64,000 nt of DNA, from assembly GCF_017353515.1 (NCBI RefSeq), contig NZ_JAFMPY010000013.1:62001-126000 (forward strand). Direction: 5' to 3'. Positions within the stretch are counted from its first letter, which is position 1. Every line of letters starts with the position of its first letter. A program made the position numbers and the translations under genes. This DNA comes from Jiella sonneratiae (lineage in GTDB: Bacteria > Pseudomonadota > Alphaproteobacteria > Rhizobiales > Rhizobiaceae). The notes under the pieces were generated by a model that saw nothing but the letters and a program-made list of their open reading frames with translations, ran no database searches and was not told the origin of the DNA. Positions 28,407-37,852 of the stretch are shown piece after piece.

Positions 28407-28907
28407 GTGGTGATCCTGCTGGTGCGCCTGATCGGGCTGCGCTCGTTCTCGAAGATGACGGCCTTCGACTTCGTCATCACCCTCGCCACCGGCTCGCTGC
28501 TCGCGACCGCCGCCTCGTCTTCCGACTGGCCGGCGTTTCTCAAGGCGGTCGTCGCGATCGCGGCGCTGATGGCCGTGCAGGTCGCCCTCGCCTTCGGCCG
28601 CCGGCGGTCGAGCGCGGTCACCGCCGTCGTCGACAACGAGCCGATGCTCCTGATGCGCGACGGCGCCTTCATCGACGCAGCGATGGCGGAAAGCCGCGTC
28701 TCGCCCGGCGACGTCTACGCCAAGCTGCGCGGCGCCAACATCCAGTCCATGGAGGAGGTGCGCGCCGTGGTGCTGGAGACCAGCGGCGACATCTCGGTGC
28801 TGCACGGCAAGGGCTTCGCGCCGGAGCTGCTGCGCCACGTGCGCGGCGCCGAGGCGGCCGGGTTCAACCTCCGCGCCGAAGCGGCGAGCGCCAGCCGCAA
28901 GGCGTGA
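28407..28907 (+). CDS. DUF421 (YetF-like) membrane protein, start uncertain
   Basis: A DUF421 protein: LLVRLIGLRSFSKMTAFDFVITLATGSLLA is the conserved membrane/core junction, then a second span, then a cytoplasmic domain (VTAVVDNEPMLLMRDGAFI, VYAKLRGANIQSMEEVRAVVLET). The first usable start codon is GTG at 28407, but it would cut off most of the first membrane span. The frame stays open upstream and reads EAIIFGLSPTLNALVGGLVL, and a strong ribosome site (GAAGGAGG, 28325-28332) sits a few bases before two ATC codons at 28335 and 28338. The natural start is therefore probably upstream at a non-standard codon, or a start ATG has mutated. Confidence 0.75.
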   Translation: MVILLVRLIGLRSFSKMTAFDFVITLATGSLLATAASSSDWPAFLKAVVAIAALMAVQVALAFGRRRSSAVTAVVDNEPMLLMRDGAFIDAAMAESRVSPGDVYAKLRGANIQSMEEVRAVVLETSGDISVLHGKGFAPELLRHVRGAEAAGFNLRAEAASASRKA

Positions 28908-29110
28908 GTACGGCACCACAAGGCGCCCGGAGCGGCCCCGGGCCGCCGCCGATCCGAATGCACCCCACCCCCGTCGGGCCCGGGAGCCGCGGTCCGCTTT
29001 CCGTGGCCCCTGGCCCACAGGGACCGCGCGAACCGCTGTGCCGCGGCTCTTCGCGCGCCATATGGCGGTCCGACACACCGCCCCGACCGGACCCCGACCG
29101 GACATGCCGG

Positions 29111-29623
29111 ATGGCCGACGCGCCCCTCATCCTGACCCTCGGCTTCGATCCGGAGAGCTTCGCCTTCCTCGACGGGATGCGCCGGCGGCACTTTCCGGCG
29201 GAGCGCAACGTCGTGCCGGCGCATCTGACGCTGTTCCATCACCTCTCCGGCGAAAAGGAGAGCGACGTCGCAGCCGTCCTCAGCGCGGTGACGCGCGACG
29301 TCGCCCCGATCCCGCTGGTCGTTTCCGGCCTGCGTTTTCTCGGCCGCGGCACCGCCTTCGAGATCGCCGCACCCCGCCTCGCCTCGCTGCGCCGCGACTT
29401 CGCCGACCGCTGGCGCGACCAGCTGACGCCGCAGGACGCGGCGGCGTTTCGCCCGCATGTGACGATCCAGAACAAGGTCCCGGCGGGCGAAGCGCGGGCG
29501 ACCTTCGAGGCGCTCCGCGCCGGCTTCGAGCCCCTCGAGGCCACCGGCACCGGCCTCCTGCTCTGGCGCTATCGCGGCGGGCCGTGGGAGGAGGCGGGCG
29601 CATTTCCCTTCGGGGCGGCGTGA
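29111..29623 (+). CDS. 2'-5' RNA ligase family protein (2H phosphoesterase)
   Basis: A 170-residue 2H-superfamily protein. Two HxT motifs are present with the right spacing: HLTLFHH near residue 38 and HVTIQNK near residue 117. Family members include the LigT/ThpR RNA ligase and cyclic phosphodiesterases acting on 2',3'-cyclic phosphates. The ATG at 29111 opens the domain directly; a longer frame from 28904 adds low-complexity residues only. It stands alone. Confidence 0.83.
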   Translation: MADAPLILTLGFDPESFAFLDGMRRRHFPAERNVVPAHLTLFHHLSGEKESDVAAVLSAVTRDVAPIPLVVSGLRFLGRGTAFEIAAPRLASLRRDFADRWRDQLTPQDAAAFRPHVTIQNKVPAGEARATFEALRAGFEPLEATGTGLLLWRYRGGPWEEAGAFPFGAA

Positions 29624-29717
29624 GCGCCCACCCGCACGCAGTTGGCGACGACAGGGCCTTGACCGGCCGCTCTTTCTGGCTGCCTACTGCCGAGGCGCAA
29701 CGAACGCTGGATGCATC

Positions 29718-30020
29718 ATGCCGACCGGCCCGGCCGCCCGCCGCCTCGACCCCGTCGCCCACCGGCATCCGGGCCGGCTGATGCCGGGGCCGGGAAGCGC
29801 GAATGTTGTCATCGGCGGCCTGCCGGCGTGGCGGGCCCGCATCGACAGGCACGAATGCCGGCACGGCACCGGCGTCGTCGTCGACGGTTCGCCCACCGTC
29901 CTGATCAACGGTCAGCCGGCCTGCCGCCTGGGCGACACGATCGTCGAGGGGCGAGAGCGGAACCTTATCACCGGCGGCTGTCCCTCGGTGATCGTCGGCG
30001 ACGGCGCGCGGACGGTCTGA
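29718..30020 (+). CDS. PAAR-domain protein
   Basis: A 100-residue protein with the PAAR-repeat pattern: PGPGSANVVIGGLPAWRA, HECRHGTG, VVDGSPTVLINGQPACRLGD, and ITGGCPSVIVGDGARTV at the C-terminus. PAAR proteins cap the VgrG spike of type VI secretion systems and other contractile devices, often with an effector fused or adjacent. No VgrG, Tss gene or effector candidate lies nearby, so this is an orphan. The start may also be an internal ATG (MPGPGS) near 29781. Confidence 0.75.
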   Translation: MPTGPAARRLDPVAHRHPGRLMPGPGSANVVIGGLPAWRARIDRHECRHGTGVVVDGSPTVLINGQPACRLGDTIVEGRERNLITGGCPSVIVGDGARTV

Positions 30021-30135
30021 CCCGTGATCCCGGCGTCGCGGCGGCTCCGCGACGATAGGCAGCCGGCGCGCTGCCTCCAGCCGCCATGCCGGAGCGGCCC
30101 TCGTGACTGCGGCGCGTCGCCGGCCGGTCTCAAAT

Positions 30136-30288
30136 CCGATTCCGACATCGTTACCGTCTTGTGGAGACCGCGCGGCAAATGTCTAAATCGAAAGACCACT
30201 AGCCAAGATCATGATCCCAGTGGATTTTTCGAATTTGACATCTGATACGACGCCTCACCCGATCGGGGCTCGAATGTCTAATTCAATC
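30136..30288 (+). repeat. dispersed double-hairpin repeat, copy B
   Basis: The same order of elements as copy A at 5111-5266 can be read: GATTCCGACAT (30138-30148), CAAATGTCTAAATCG near 30176-30190, GTGGATTTTTCGAATTTGACAT, the loop ATACGACGCCTCACCCGATCGG, and GAATGTCTAATTC (30272-30284). The stems carry several mismatches, so this copy is more decayed than A and C. It lies between the PAAR gene and the adenosine kinase gene in a 332-bp gap that shows no other feature. Confidence 0.8.
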
Positions 30289-30352
30289 CCCTAGCCAGAC
30301 GCGGCCGCAGACTGTACCGATGCGCGCCATGTGCAACGCAGCGGAAAGCATC

Positions 30353-31363
30353 ATGGCCGAATACGACCTCCTTGCCATCGGCAACGCCATCGTCGACGTC
30401 ATCTCGCGCGGAGACGACGCCTTTCTCGAACGCGAAAACATCCAGAAGGGCGGCATGACGCTGATCGACGCGGCACGGGCGGAAGAGCTCTATGCCGCCA
30501 TGGGCCCGGGCGTCGAGACCTCCGGCGGCAGCGCCGGCAACACCGTCGCCGGCTTCCTCAGCCTCGGCGGCAGCGGCGCCTATTTCGGCAAGGTCGCCGA
30601 CGACCAGCTCGGCGCGATCTTCACCCACGACATCCGCTCGCTCGGCGTGACCTACCGCACCCGGCCGCTCGAGGGTCAGCCGCCGACGGCGCGCTGCATG
30701 GTCGTGGTGACGCCGGACGGCGAGCGCTCGATGAGCACCTATCTCGGCGCCTGCGTCGAGCTCGGCCCGGAAGACATCGACGAGGAGATCGTCAAGGCCG
30801 CCAAGGTCACCTATTTCGAAGGCTATCTCTGGGATCCGCCGCGGGCGAAGGAGGCGATCGTCAAGGCCGCCGGGATCGCCAAGGCGAACGGCCGATCGAT
30901 GGCGATGACGCTGTCGGACGCCTTCTGCGTGCATCGCTACCGCAGCGAATTTCTCGACCTCCTGCGCACCGGCGCCGTCGGCATCGTCTTCGCCAACGAA
31001 TCCGAGGCGCTCGCCCTCTACGAGACCGAGGACTTCGACGCCGCCTGCGGGAAGCTCGCCAAGGACGCCTCGCAGCTCGCGGTGATCACGCGCTCCGAAA
31101 AGGGCTGCGTCGTCCTCGAAGGCGACCGGCGGATCGACGTGCCGACCGAGAACGTCGCCGAGGTGGTGGACACCACCGGGGCGGGCGATCTCTTCGCCGC
31201 CGGGTTCCTGCGCGGCTTCACCGCCGGCTACGACCACGAGACTTCCGCCCGGCTCGGCAATCTCGCCGCGAGCCACATCATCCGGCAGATCGGACCGCGG
31301 CCGCAGACGCGCCTCGCCGACCTTCCGCCCGTTGCGGCGCTGCTCGGCTCAGCGCGGGGCTGA
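30353..31363 (+). CDS. adenosine kinase (PfkB family)
   Basis: A 336-residue ribokinase-fold enzyme. DLLAIGNAIVDV opens it, TSGGSAGNTVAGF is PfkB signature 1, and DTTGAGDLFAAGFLRGF is signature 2 with the catalytic aspartate. It closely fits the alphaproteobacterial adenosine kinase group, which phosphorylates adenosine to AMP, though related sugar kinases cannot be wholly excluded. The ATG at 30353 gives the family N-terminus. A hairpin with an 8-bp stem (31369-31376 with 31401-31408) follows, without a T run. Confidence 0.88.
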   Translation: MAEYDLLAIGNAIVDVISRGDDAFLERENIQKGGMTLIDAARAEELYAAMGPGVETSGGSAGNTVAGFLSLGGSGAYFGKVADDQLGAIFTHDIRSLGVTYRTRPLEGQPPTARCMVVVTPDGERSMSTYLGACVELGPEDIDEEIVKAAKVTYFEGYLWDPPRAKEAIVKAAGIAKANGRSMAMTLSDAFCVHRYRSEFLDLLRTGAVGIVFANESEALALYETEDFDAACGKLAKDASQLAVITRSEKGCVVLEGDRRIDVPTENVAEVVDTTGAGDLFAAGFLRGFTAGYDHETSARLGNLAASHIIRQIGPRPQTRLADLPPVAALLGSARG

Positions 31364-31632
31364 GGCATCGGGAGCGCCCTGCGTCCTGCGGGATGCCGGA
31401 CGCTCCCGGATTGTGATTGGACGTATCGTTCGTGCCGAAGATCGAACCCGATTTTCGGCACGACGCCGGCGCGGCTGGTCGCTCTCCGGCAGGACGCCTT
31501 CCCATTGCGTGAAGGCGCCGTGCCGCCGCGGTTTCGGGGCGACGCTCGTGGAGCGATCCGAGGCGGTGTCCCGACGCGAGAGATGATGCGCGTCGCTCAT
31601 CATCCTGCCGCCGGGCGCTGCACGGCGGCGCG

Positions 31633-32925
31633 TTATTCGGCCGGCACCAGGCCTTCGTGGGCGAAGAAGTCGTCTTCCATCTGAGCCGGCACGCCGGCGA
31701 GCGCCGGGCGCGGCGAGATGACCGGCGTCGTCAGTTCGAGCATCCGGCGGGACAGGGCCGGAACCAGGATCGAACGGGCCTCCGGCGTGTGGAAACCGCC
31801 GTTGAGCTGGCAGGTCGACAAGAGATAGTTGCGATAGGCACGCACCATCCGCGGATCGGGCTTCGGCGGGTTCGACCAGAATTCGGCGAGCGAGCCCTGG
31901 AAGGTGAGGCCCGCGACGTCGTAGACGGCCTTGCCGAGGCACTTCACCGGAATGCCGTTCATCACCGCCTGCAGGCCGCCGGTGGAATTGATCGTCACCA
32001 GGCAGTCCGTGCGATCCATCAGACCGGCGATGCCGGCCTTGCGCATATAGACCGCCCGGCCGGTCAGATCGAGCTTTGCGGCCAGCGCCTCGAAGGTCTC
32101 CTGCAGACGCTCGATCCCGTAGTCGAGCGGATGCTGCTTCACGACCAGGAAGGCATCCTGCGGCGCATGCTCGGCGAAGGAGGTCAGCACCTCCTCGAGG
32201 AAGCGGAGATTGGTGCCGAAGGGCGAGTGGTAGCGGATCTGGCCGTCGCCCGGCTTCTGCATCAGGACGAGGTAGACGCGGTTGCCCGACGTCGCCTTGT
32301 GGGCGTCGATGGTGGCAAGCTTCGCCGTCTCGTCGTGCCGCAGGCGCCAGGAATATTCGCCGAAATAGCCGATCCCCTGCCGGGCGATCGAATCCCCGTA
32401 ATAATGCGAATTATAGGGGAGGACCGGCTTGAGCAGGATGCTCCAGAAGAAATGGCCCATCGTGTTGGTCACGTGCGGGCGCATGTGGACCGGGAACTCG
32501 CGGCACTTCTTCTTCGGCTCGGGCGTTCCGGCGATGACTTCGGGGTCGCAGCTCAGCTCCGAGTTGCCGTTGACGCCGTTCTGCGCCAGCGTGACGTGGT
32601 GCGGCCTCAGATAGCCGTTCTCCAGCACCAGCCGGGTCAGGCCGAGACGCTTGGCGATGGTCAGGGCGATGCGGTTGCGCGGCAGCGTATCGTTGTATGT
32701 GACGACCGTCTGGATGCGGCGCGTGGCGATGACCTCGCGCAGGAAGCGCGCCCAGCTCATCGAACGGTTCAGCATGATGCGGTTGCGAGCGGGAGTCTCG
32801 GCCCAGTCACCGCCGTCGAGAACGACGCGGAACACCTCCGCACCCTGTGCCTCGAGCGCCTCTGCGAGTTCCCGGAAAAACTGGCCGAAAGGAGCGCCAA
32901 TGAACAGGATGCGTTTCGTCGCCAT
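31633..32925 (-). CDS. capsule polysaccharide biosynthesis protein, KpsS-like
   Basis: A 430-residue protein of the capsule polysaccharide biosynthesis/export family (KpsS/LipB type), whose characterised members are Kdo transferases that build the glycolipid anchor of capsules. It starts RILFIGAPFGQFFRELAEAL and has LVLENGYLRPHHVTL, FLVVKQHPLDYGIERL, CLVTINSTGGLQAVMNGIPV and LGKAVYDVAGL. No other capsule gene is nearby, so it acts with genes elsewhere or is a stray copy. Transcription runs leftward from a 542-bp gap. Confidence 0.82.
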   Translation of the reverse strand: MATKRILFIGAPFGQFFRELAEALEAQGAEVFRVVLDGGDWAETPARNRIMLNRSMSWARFLREVIATRRIQTVVTYNDTLPRNRIALTIAKRLGLTRLVLENGYLRPHHVTLAQNGVNGNSELSCDPEVIAGTPEPKKKCREFPVHMRPHVTNTMGHFFWSILLKPVLPYNSHYYGDSIARQGIGYFGEYSWRLRHDETAKLATIDAHKATSGNRVYLVLMQKPGDGQIRYHSPFGTNLRFLEEVLTSFAEHAPQDAFLVVKQHPLDYGIERLQETFEALAAKLDLTGRAVYMRKAGIAGLMDRTDCLVTINSTGGLQAVMNGIPVKCLGKAVYDVAGLTFQGSLAEFWSNPPKPDPRMVRAYRNYLLSTCQLNGGFHTPEARSILVPALSRRMLELTTPVISPRPALAGVPAQMEDDFFAHEGLVPAE

Positions 32926-33467
32926 TCTGCGTAGCGCCCCCTAGCTTCCCGCAATCGGATTGCGGCCCGACCGGACGCATCCCGTTACGACCGCGATAGC
33001 CGAACTGTCTACCCGGCATCTCCCCCGCAGCCCCTGATCCCCACGGAGCGGCACGGAATTCACTCGACTGATGCAAGACCGCCACATACCTGCGCTACTC
33101 GTCCTTACGCTCGGGAACATGACGGCTTCAAATCAGATGACGCTCGTCAAACGCCGCCTTTGCGGCGAATCTTTGGAGAAGAACGGCGAGAAGATCAATA
33201 CTTGATCCGACCGGCCGCCGCGACGCATGCAATGAGCACTCCGATCACGCTAGCATGGGGCGGCGGGATTTGCCACGCTCACATTTTGCGTTGCAGCATT
33301 GCAATTCGTGAGGAGGCCGGCAGACCCGGCGCGAGCCCGCAAACTCGAGCATGGCCGCCGGTCGCGGACCTCGCCGGGGCGGCTCCGGCTTCGCCCCGGG
33401 ACGAGGCCGGCCGACACCGGGGAACAGCAAGTCTTTCCCGGTCGCGATCGGCCGCCGCCCCGCGCCT
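32926..33467. other. 542-bp intergenic region
   Basis: The gap between rnd and the capsule gene is less GC-rich than average at 33060-33300. One short hairpin is present (CGCCGC at 33152-33157 with GCGGCG at 33162-33167). No protein-like frame and no RNA gene was recognised. The capsule gene promoter should lie in its left part. Confidence 0.45.
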
Positions 33468-34622
33468 TCAGGCGACGGAGAAGAGCTCGACCCGGCGGTT
33501 GCGGTAGATCAGCCCGGCCTTGCCGGCGAGTAGATCGAGGGCGCGCCGCCCGAACAGCTCCAGCCGCCAGCCGGAAAGCGCCGGGATGTCGGCCGCCTCG
33601 CCCTTCGAGGCGAGGCGTTCGAGATCGGCGGACGAGGCGATGAGCTTGGCCGCCACCCCCTCCTCCTCGACGACGATCTTCAGAAGCACCTTCAGGAACT
33701 CGACCGCCGCAGCCGTGCCCTCGGGAAGCGGCTCCGGCCGCGGCACCGGCGGCAGGTCCGCCTTGGGCACCGCGAAGGCCCGGTTGACCGCCGCCAAGAG
33801 GTCGCGGCCACTGGCGCTGCGCTCGAAACCCTTCGACAGCGCGCGCAGCCGCGACAGCGCCGCCTCGTCCCGGGGCTGCTGCTGGGCGATCTCGTAGATC
33901 GCCTCGTCCTTCAGGATGCGCCCGCGCGGCCTGTCGCTGTCGCGCGCCTCGCGCTCGCGCCAGGCCGCGACCTCCTTGAGGATCTGCAGCTCGATCGGCT
34001 TGCGCACCCGCATCTTCAGCCGCGTCCAGGCCTCGTCGGGGTGGAGGTCGTAGGTCTCGGGATTGGCGAGCAGCGCCATTTCCTCGGCGAGCCATTCGCC
34101 GCGCCCGCTCGCCTCGATCCTCGCACGCAGCGCCTCGAAGACGTCGCGCAGATGCGTCACGTCGGCAAGCGCATAGGCGAGTTGCTTGTCGGTGAGCGGG
34201 CGCCGGCGCCAGTCGGTGAAGCGCGAGGTCTTGTCGATCCGGGCGTCGGTCAGCCGGGCGACGAGCTGGTCGTAGGCGATGGATTCGCCGAAGCCGCAGA
34301 CCATCGCGGCGATCTGCGTGTCGAACAGCGGTTCGGGCACCCGGCCGGAAAGCTTGTAGAGGATCTCGATGTCCTGCCGGGCGGCGTGGAAGACCTTCAG
34401 CACCGAGGCGTCCGACATCAGTTCGAACAGCGGCGACAGATCGATGCCGGGGGCGAGCGGATCGACGATCACCCCCTCGTCCGGCGAAGCCATCTGGATG
34501 AGGCAGAGTTCCGGCCAGAAGGTCGTCTCGCGGATGAATTCCGTATCGACCGTGATGAACGGAGAATTTGCGAAGCGGTGGCAGAGCTCGGCGAGAGCCG
34601 CCGTCGTCGTGATGAGATGCAT
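33468..34622 (-). CDS. rnd: ribonuclease D
   Basis: A 384-residue DEDDy exonuclease. ExoI is FITVDTEFIRE, ExoII is VFHAARQDIEILY, ExoIII is KQLAYALADVTHL with the Yx3D pair, and a first HRDC domain follows (EREARDSDRPRGRILKDEAI) with a weaker second helical domain. RNase D trims the 3' ends of tRNA precursors. Length is normal. The ATG at 34622 fits the family. Confidence 0.94.
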   Translation of the reverse strand: MHLITTTAALAELCHRFANSPFITVDTEFIRETTFWPELCLIQMASPDEGVIVDPLAPGIDLSPLFELMSDASVLKVFHAARQDIEILYKLSGRVPEPLFDTQIAAMVCGFGESIAYDQLVARLTDARIDKTSRFTDWRRRPLTDKQLAYALADVTHLRDVFEALRARIEASGRGEWLAEEMALLANPETYDLHPDEAWTRLKMRVRKPIELQILKEVAAWREREARDSDRPRGRILKDEAIYEIAQQQPRDEAALSRLRALSKGFERSASGRDLLAAVNRAFAVPKADLPPVPRPEPLPEGTAAAVEFLKVLLKIVVEEEGVAAKLIASSADLERLASKGEAADIPALSGWRLELFGRRALDLLAGKAGLIYRNRRVELFSVA

Positions 34623-34753
34623 GATTCTTCTTTAGCCCGAAGAAACCTCCCGGCGAAAGCCCGGAAGGGCGACGCGGCGAATGGCCGCCCGCTGCGCCCT
34701 CCCCCGGCACCCCCGGCACCGCCCCGATGCGCCGGGAAGCGGCCGCGGCGGCG

Positions 34754-34948
34754 TCACCGCATCAGGTGGACGGCGTTGCGCGGCACGCGCTGCGTCTTCG
34801 CCCAGTCGGGCCAGCCGACGGTGTTCTCGACGATGGCGACCGCGGCACACAGGGCGACCGCGGCGCCGGCGGCGATCAGCCATCGCCTGTCGGGCGGGCG
34901 GCGCACCCAATAGGCCGTGCGCAGAAGCAGATGTATCGGCAGCCACAT
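34754..34948 (-). CDS. small single-span membrane protein
   Basis: A 64-residue protein starting MWLPIHLLLRTAYWV, with a basic stretch (RRPPDRRW), one membrane span (LIAAGAAVALCAAVAIVE) and a C-terminal VGWPDWAKTQR. It has no family I recognise. AGAGAG lies 4-10 bases before the ATG. It lies 131 bp upstream of rnd on the same strand, so a shared transcript is possible. Confidence 0.5.
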   Translation of the reverse strand: MWLPIHLLLRTAYWVRRPPDRRWLIAAGAAVALCAAVAIVENTVGWPDWAKTQRVPRNAVHLMR

Positions 34949-35216
34949 CGGCTCTCTATAAGGGCGCGCGCGCTGCCTGCCAAATTGCGGCTGCCCCAAG
35001 CCCGCGCATTTCGCCGCGACCGCGGTTCCGCCGATCGGCGCCGATGCTCTCCCGGCGCCTTCCGGCGCGTCGCTCCGCCCGTCCCCCGCAGGCGCCCCGT
35101 CGGCCTTGACATCGCGAGGCGGTCATGTGCTTTTCCGCCACCGATTCCACGAGATTTTCGCCCGCTTTCGCCCCGAGGGGCGAGGCGCCGCGCCATGAAA
35201 CGCGACGAGACGAGCC

Positions 35217-37010
35217 ATGCACCGCTACCGCACCCACCGCTGCGCCGACCTGTCCAGGGCGAATGTCGGCGAGGCCGTGCGCCTGTCCGGCTGGGCGCAC
35301 CGCATCCGCGACCATGGCGGCCTCCTGTTCATCGACCTTCGCGACCATTACGGACTGACGCAGATCGTCGTCGATCCGGATTCGCCGGCCTTTTCGACCG
35401 CCGAGACGGTGCGCGGCGAGTGGGTGATCCGCATCGACGGCGCGGTGAAGGCGCGTTCGCCCGAGACCGTGAACCCCAAGCTGCCGACCGGCGAGATCGA
35501 GGTCTTCGCCCGCGAGATCGAGGTGCTGTCGCCCGCCAAGGAACTGCCGCTGCCGGTCTTCGGCGAGCCGGACTATCCCGAGGACATCCGCCTGAAATAC
35601 CGGTTCCTCGATCTTCGCCGCGAGACGCTGCACAAGAACATCATGCGGCGGACCGAGATCATCGCGAAGATCCGCTCGCTGATGCAGGAGACCGGCTTCA
35701 CCGAGTTCCAGACGCCGATCCTCACCGCCTCCAGCCCCGAGGGCGCACGCGACTTCCTCGTGCCGTCGCGGCTGCACAACGGCATGTTCTACGCCCTGCC
35801 GCAGGCGCCGCAGCAGTACAAGCAGCTGCTGATGATGTCGGGTTTCGACCGCTATTTCCAGATCGCGCCGTGCTTTCGCGACGAGGACCCGCGCGCCGAC
35901 CGCTTCTACGGCGAGTTCTACCAGCTCGACGTCGAGATGAGCTTCGTCGAGCAGGAAGACATCTTCCAGACCATGGAGCCGGTCATCCGCGACGTCTTCA
36001 AGGCGTTCGCCGGCGACAAGAAGGTCACCGAGACCTTCCGGCGCATCCCGTATGCCGAATCCATGAAGAAATACGGCTCCGACAAGCCGGACCTCCGCAA
36101 CCCGATCGAGATGCAGGCGGTGACCCGGCATTTCGCCGGCTCGGGCTTCAAGGTCTTCGCGAACATGATCGCCAACGACGACAAGGTCGAGGTCTGGGCG
36201 ATCCCGGCGAAGACCGGCGGCTCCAGAGCCTTCTGCGACCGGATGAACTCCTGGGCGCAGGGCGAGGGCCAGCCGGGCCTCGGCTACATCTTCTGGCGCG
36301 AGGAGAACGGCGCGGTCTCCGGCGCCGGACCGCTCGCCAAGAACATCGGCGAGGAGCGCACGGAGGCGGTGCGCACCCAGCTCGGCCTCGCGGCAGGCGA
36401 CGCCTGCTTCTTCGTCGCCGGTCGGCCGGAGAAGTTCGTGCAGTTTGCAGGCGCCGCCCGCACCCGCGTCGGCGAGGAGCTCAACCTCGTCGACCGCGAC
36501 CGCTACGAGCTCGCCTGGATCGTCGACTTTCCGTTCTACGAATATGACGAGGACGAGAAGAGGATCGACTTCGCCCACAATCCGTTCTCGATGCCGCAGG
36601 GCGGCATCGAGGCGCTGGAGAGCGAGGAGCCCCTGTCGATCAAGGCGTTCCAGTACGACGTCGTCTGCAACGGCTACGAGATCGCCTCCGGAGGCATCCG
36701 CAACCAGCTGCCCGAGACGATGGTCAAGGCCTTCGAACTCGCCGGCTATTCGCGCGCCGACGTCGAGGAGCGCTTCGGCGGCCTCTATCGCGCCTTCCAG
36801 TACGGCGCCCCGCCGCATGGCGGCATGGCGGCCGGCATCGACCGCATCGTCATGCTGCTCTGCGGGGCGAAGAACCTCCGCGAGATCGCGCTGTTCCCGA
36901 TGAACCAGCAGGCCTTCGACCTCCTGATGGGCGCCCCGGCCGAAGCCTCGCCGGCGCAGCTGCGCGAGCTCGGGCTCCGCGTGGCGCCGCAGGCGGAGAA
37001 GAAGGCGTAG
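35217..37010 (+). CDS. aspS: aspartyl-tRNA synthetase
   Basis: A 597-residue class II synthetase with an N-terminal OB fold ([21 protein letters not shown], then [12 protein letters not shown]), the class II core with motif 2 ([13 protein letters not shown]), a bacterial GAD insert, and motif 3 ([18 protein letters not shown]). Organisms without AsnRS use a non-discriminating form; which type this is cannot be judged by eye. Length is normal. Confidence 0.96.
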   Translation: MHRYRTHRCADLSRANVGEAVRLSGWAHRIRDHGGLLFIDLRDHYGLTQIVVDPDSPAFSTAETVRGEWVIRIDGAVKARSPETVNPKLPTGEIEVFAREIEVLSPAKELPLPVFGEPDYPEDIRLKYRFLDLRRETLHKNIMRRTEIIAKIRSLMQETGFTEFQTPILTASSPEGARDFLVPSRLHNGMFYALPQAPQQYKQLLMMSGFDRYFQIAPCFRDEDPRADRFYGEFYQLDVEMSFVEQEDIFQTMEPVIRDVFKAFAGDKKVTETFRRIPYAESMKKYGSDKPDLRNPIEMQAVTRHFAGSGFKVFANMIANDDKVEVWAIPAKTGGSRAFCDRMNSWAQGEGQPGLGYIFWREENGAVSGAGPLAKNIGEERTEAVRTQLGLAAGDACFFVAGRPEKFVQFAGAARTRVGEELNLVDRDRYELAWIVDFPFYEYDEDEKRIDFAHNPFSMPQGGIEALESEEPLSIKAFQYDVVCNGYEIASGGIRNQLPETMVKAFELAGYSRADVEERFGGLYRAFQYGAPPHGGMAAGIDRIVMLLCGAKNLREIALFPMNQQAFDLLMGAPAEASPAQLRELGLRVAPQAEKKA

Positions 37011-37104
37011 CGGCCGCCGCCCTCCCCGCTACCGCCGAAGCGTCGAGGACGTCTTCGGGGGGGCCGGCCTTCGGCGATGCCACCGCCGGGCCGGCGCAAT
37101 CAGG

Positions 37105-37653
37105 TCAGTCGAAGCTTTCGTTCGGATAGACGCCCCAGATGTCTTCCTGGCGCACGAAACCTTCGCGGTCCGAGGTGGTGACCTCGCACCAGCCGGTGGC
37201 GCATTCCTTGACCCTGGAGACGACGCCTGGCTCGAGCCGGGCGACCAGCGGCGCGTCGAGCGCCGGGCTTACATGGACGTCGACCATCGTCGCCTTGCCC
37301 TTCAGCCATGGCGCGGCGATGGAGGTGCGCTCGCCGGAGAGCAGCGAGTGATAGACCCAGCCTTCCGAGCCCTCGGAATCGCGGATCCGGCGCCACAGGC
37401 CGAATTCCTGGATGATCTCGACGGGAAGGCCCGGCTTCAGATAGAGCCAGACCACCGGATAGTCGCGGCCCGGACCGATCCGGGCGTTGACCCGCGCGGA
37501 CTTGAGGCTGACATAGCGGGGCAGCGGCAGCTTCGAGACCGGGCCGAGCTCGACAGAGACGGCCGGCGACGGCGCGAGCCCGATCGCCAGGACGAGGGCC
37601 GCGAGGGCGGCCGGCAGACGGTGCATCGGGGCGAAACGAACGGCGGGCGGCAT
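37105..37653 (-). CDS. SH3-domain secreted protein
   Basis: A 182-residue protein with an N-terminal signal peptide (ALAALVLAIGLAPSPAVS) and two bacterial SH3-type units: RYVSLKSARVNARIGPGRDYPV with GLWRRIRDSEGSEGWVYHSLL, and VDVHVSPALDAPLVARLEPG with CATGWCEVTTSDREGFV. Domains of this kind bind cell-wall peptides or other ligands in the periplasm. It is convergent with aspS and divergent from the hydroxyacid dehydrogenase gene. Confidence 0.82.
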   Translation of the reverse strand: MPPAVRFAPMHRLPAALAALVLAIGLAPSPAVSVELGPVSKLPLPRYVSLKSARVNARIGPGRDYPVVWLYLKPGLPVEIIQEFGLWRRIRDSEGSEGWVYHSLLSGERTSIAAPWLKGKATMVDVHVSPALDAPLVARLEPGVVSRVKECATGWCEVTTSDREGFVRQEDIWGVYPNESFD

Positions 37654-37852
37654 GACATCTCACTCCTTGACGCGGCCGAAGCGCCACAGCTTGCCCCGGC
37701 CGCTGGCCGATGCCGGCGGCGAATGGGCGGCGACGGGCCCCGCGGAACTTTTTTTCGCGGCGCCCGGCTGCTACTGGTGAGCATCGGCGTCGATCCGGAT
37801 AATCGGCCGTTTCGGTTAACAAGGTCTTGAGAGTCATCGGGAAAGGCGGTTG

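Noticed and set aside
32926-33467. Small RNA candidate in the rnd-capsule gap
   Set aside because: Only one short hairpin without T tail and no promoter-like pair; nothing supports a transcript.
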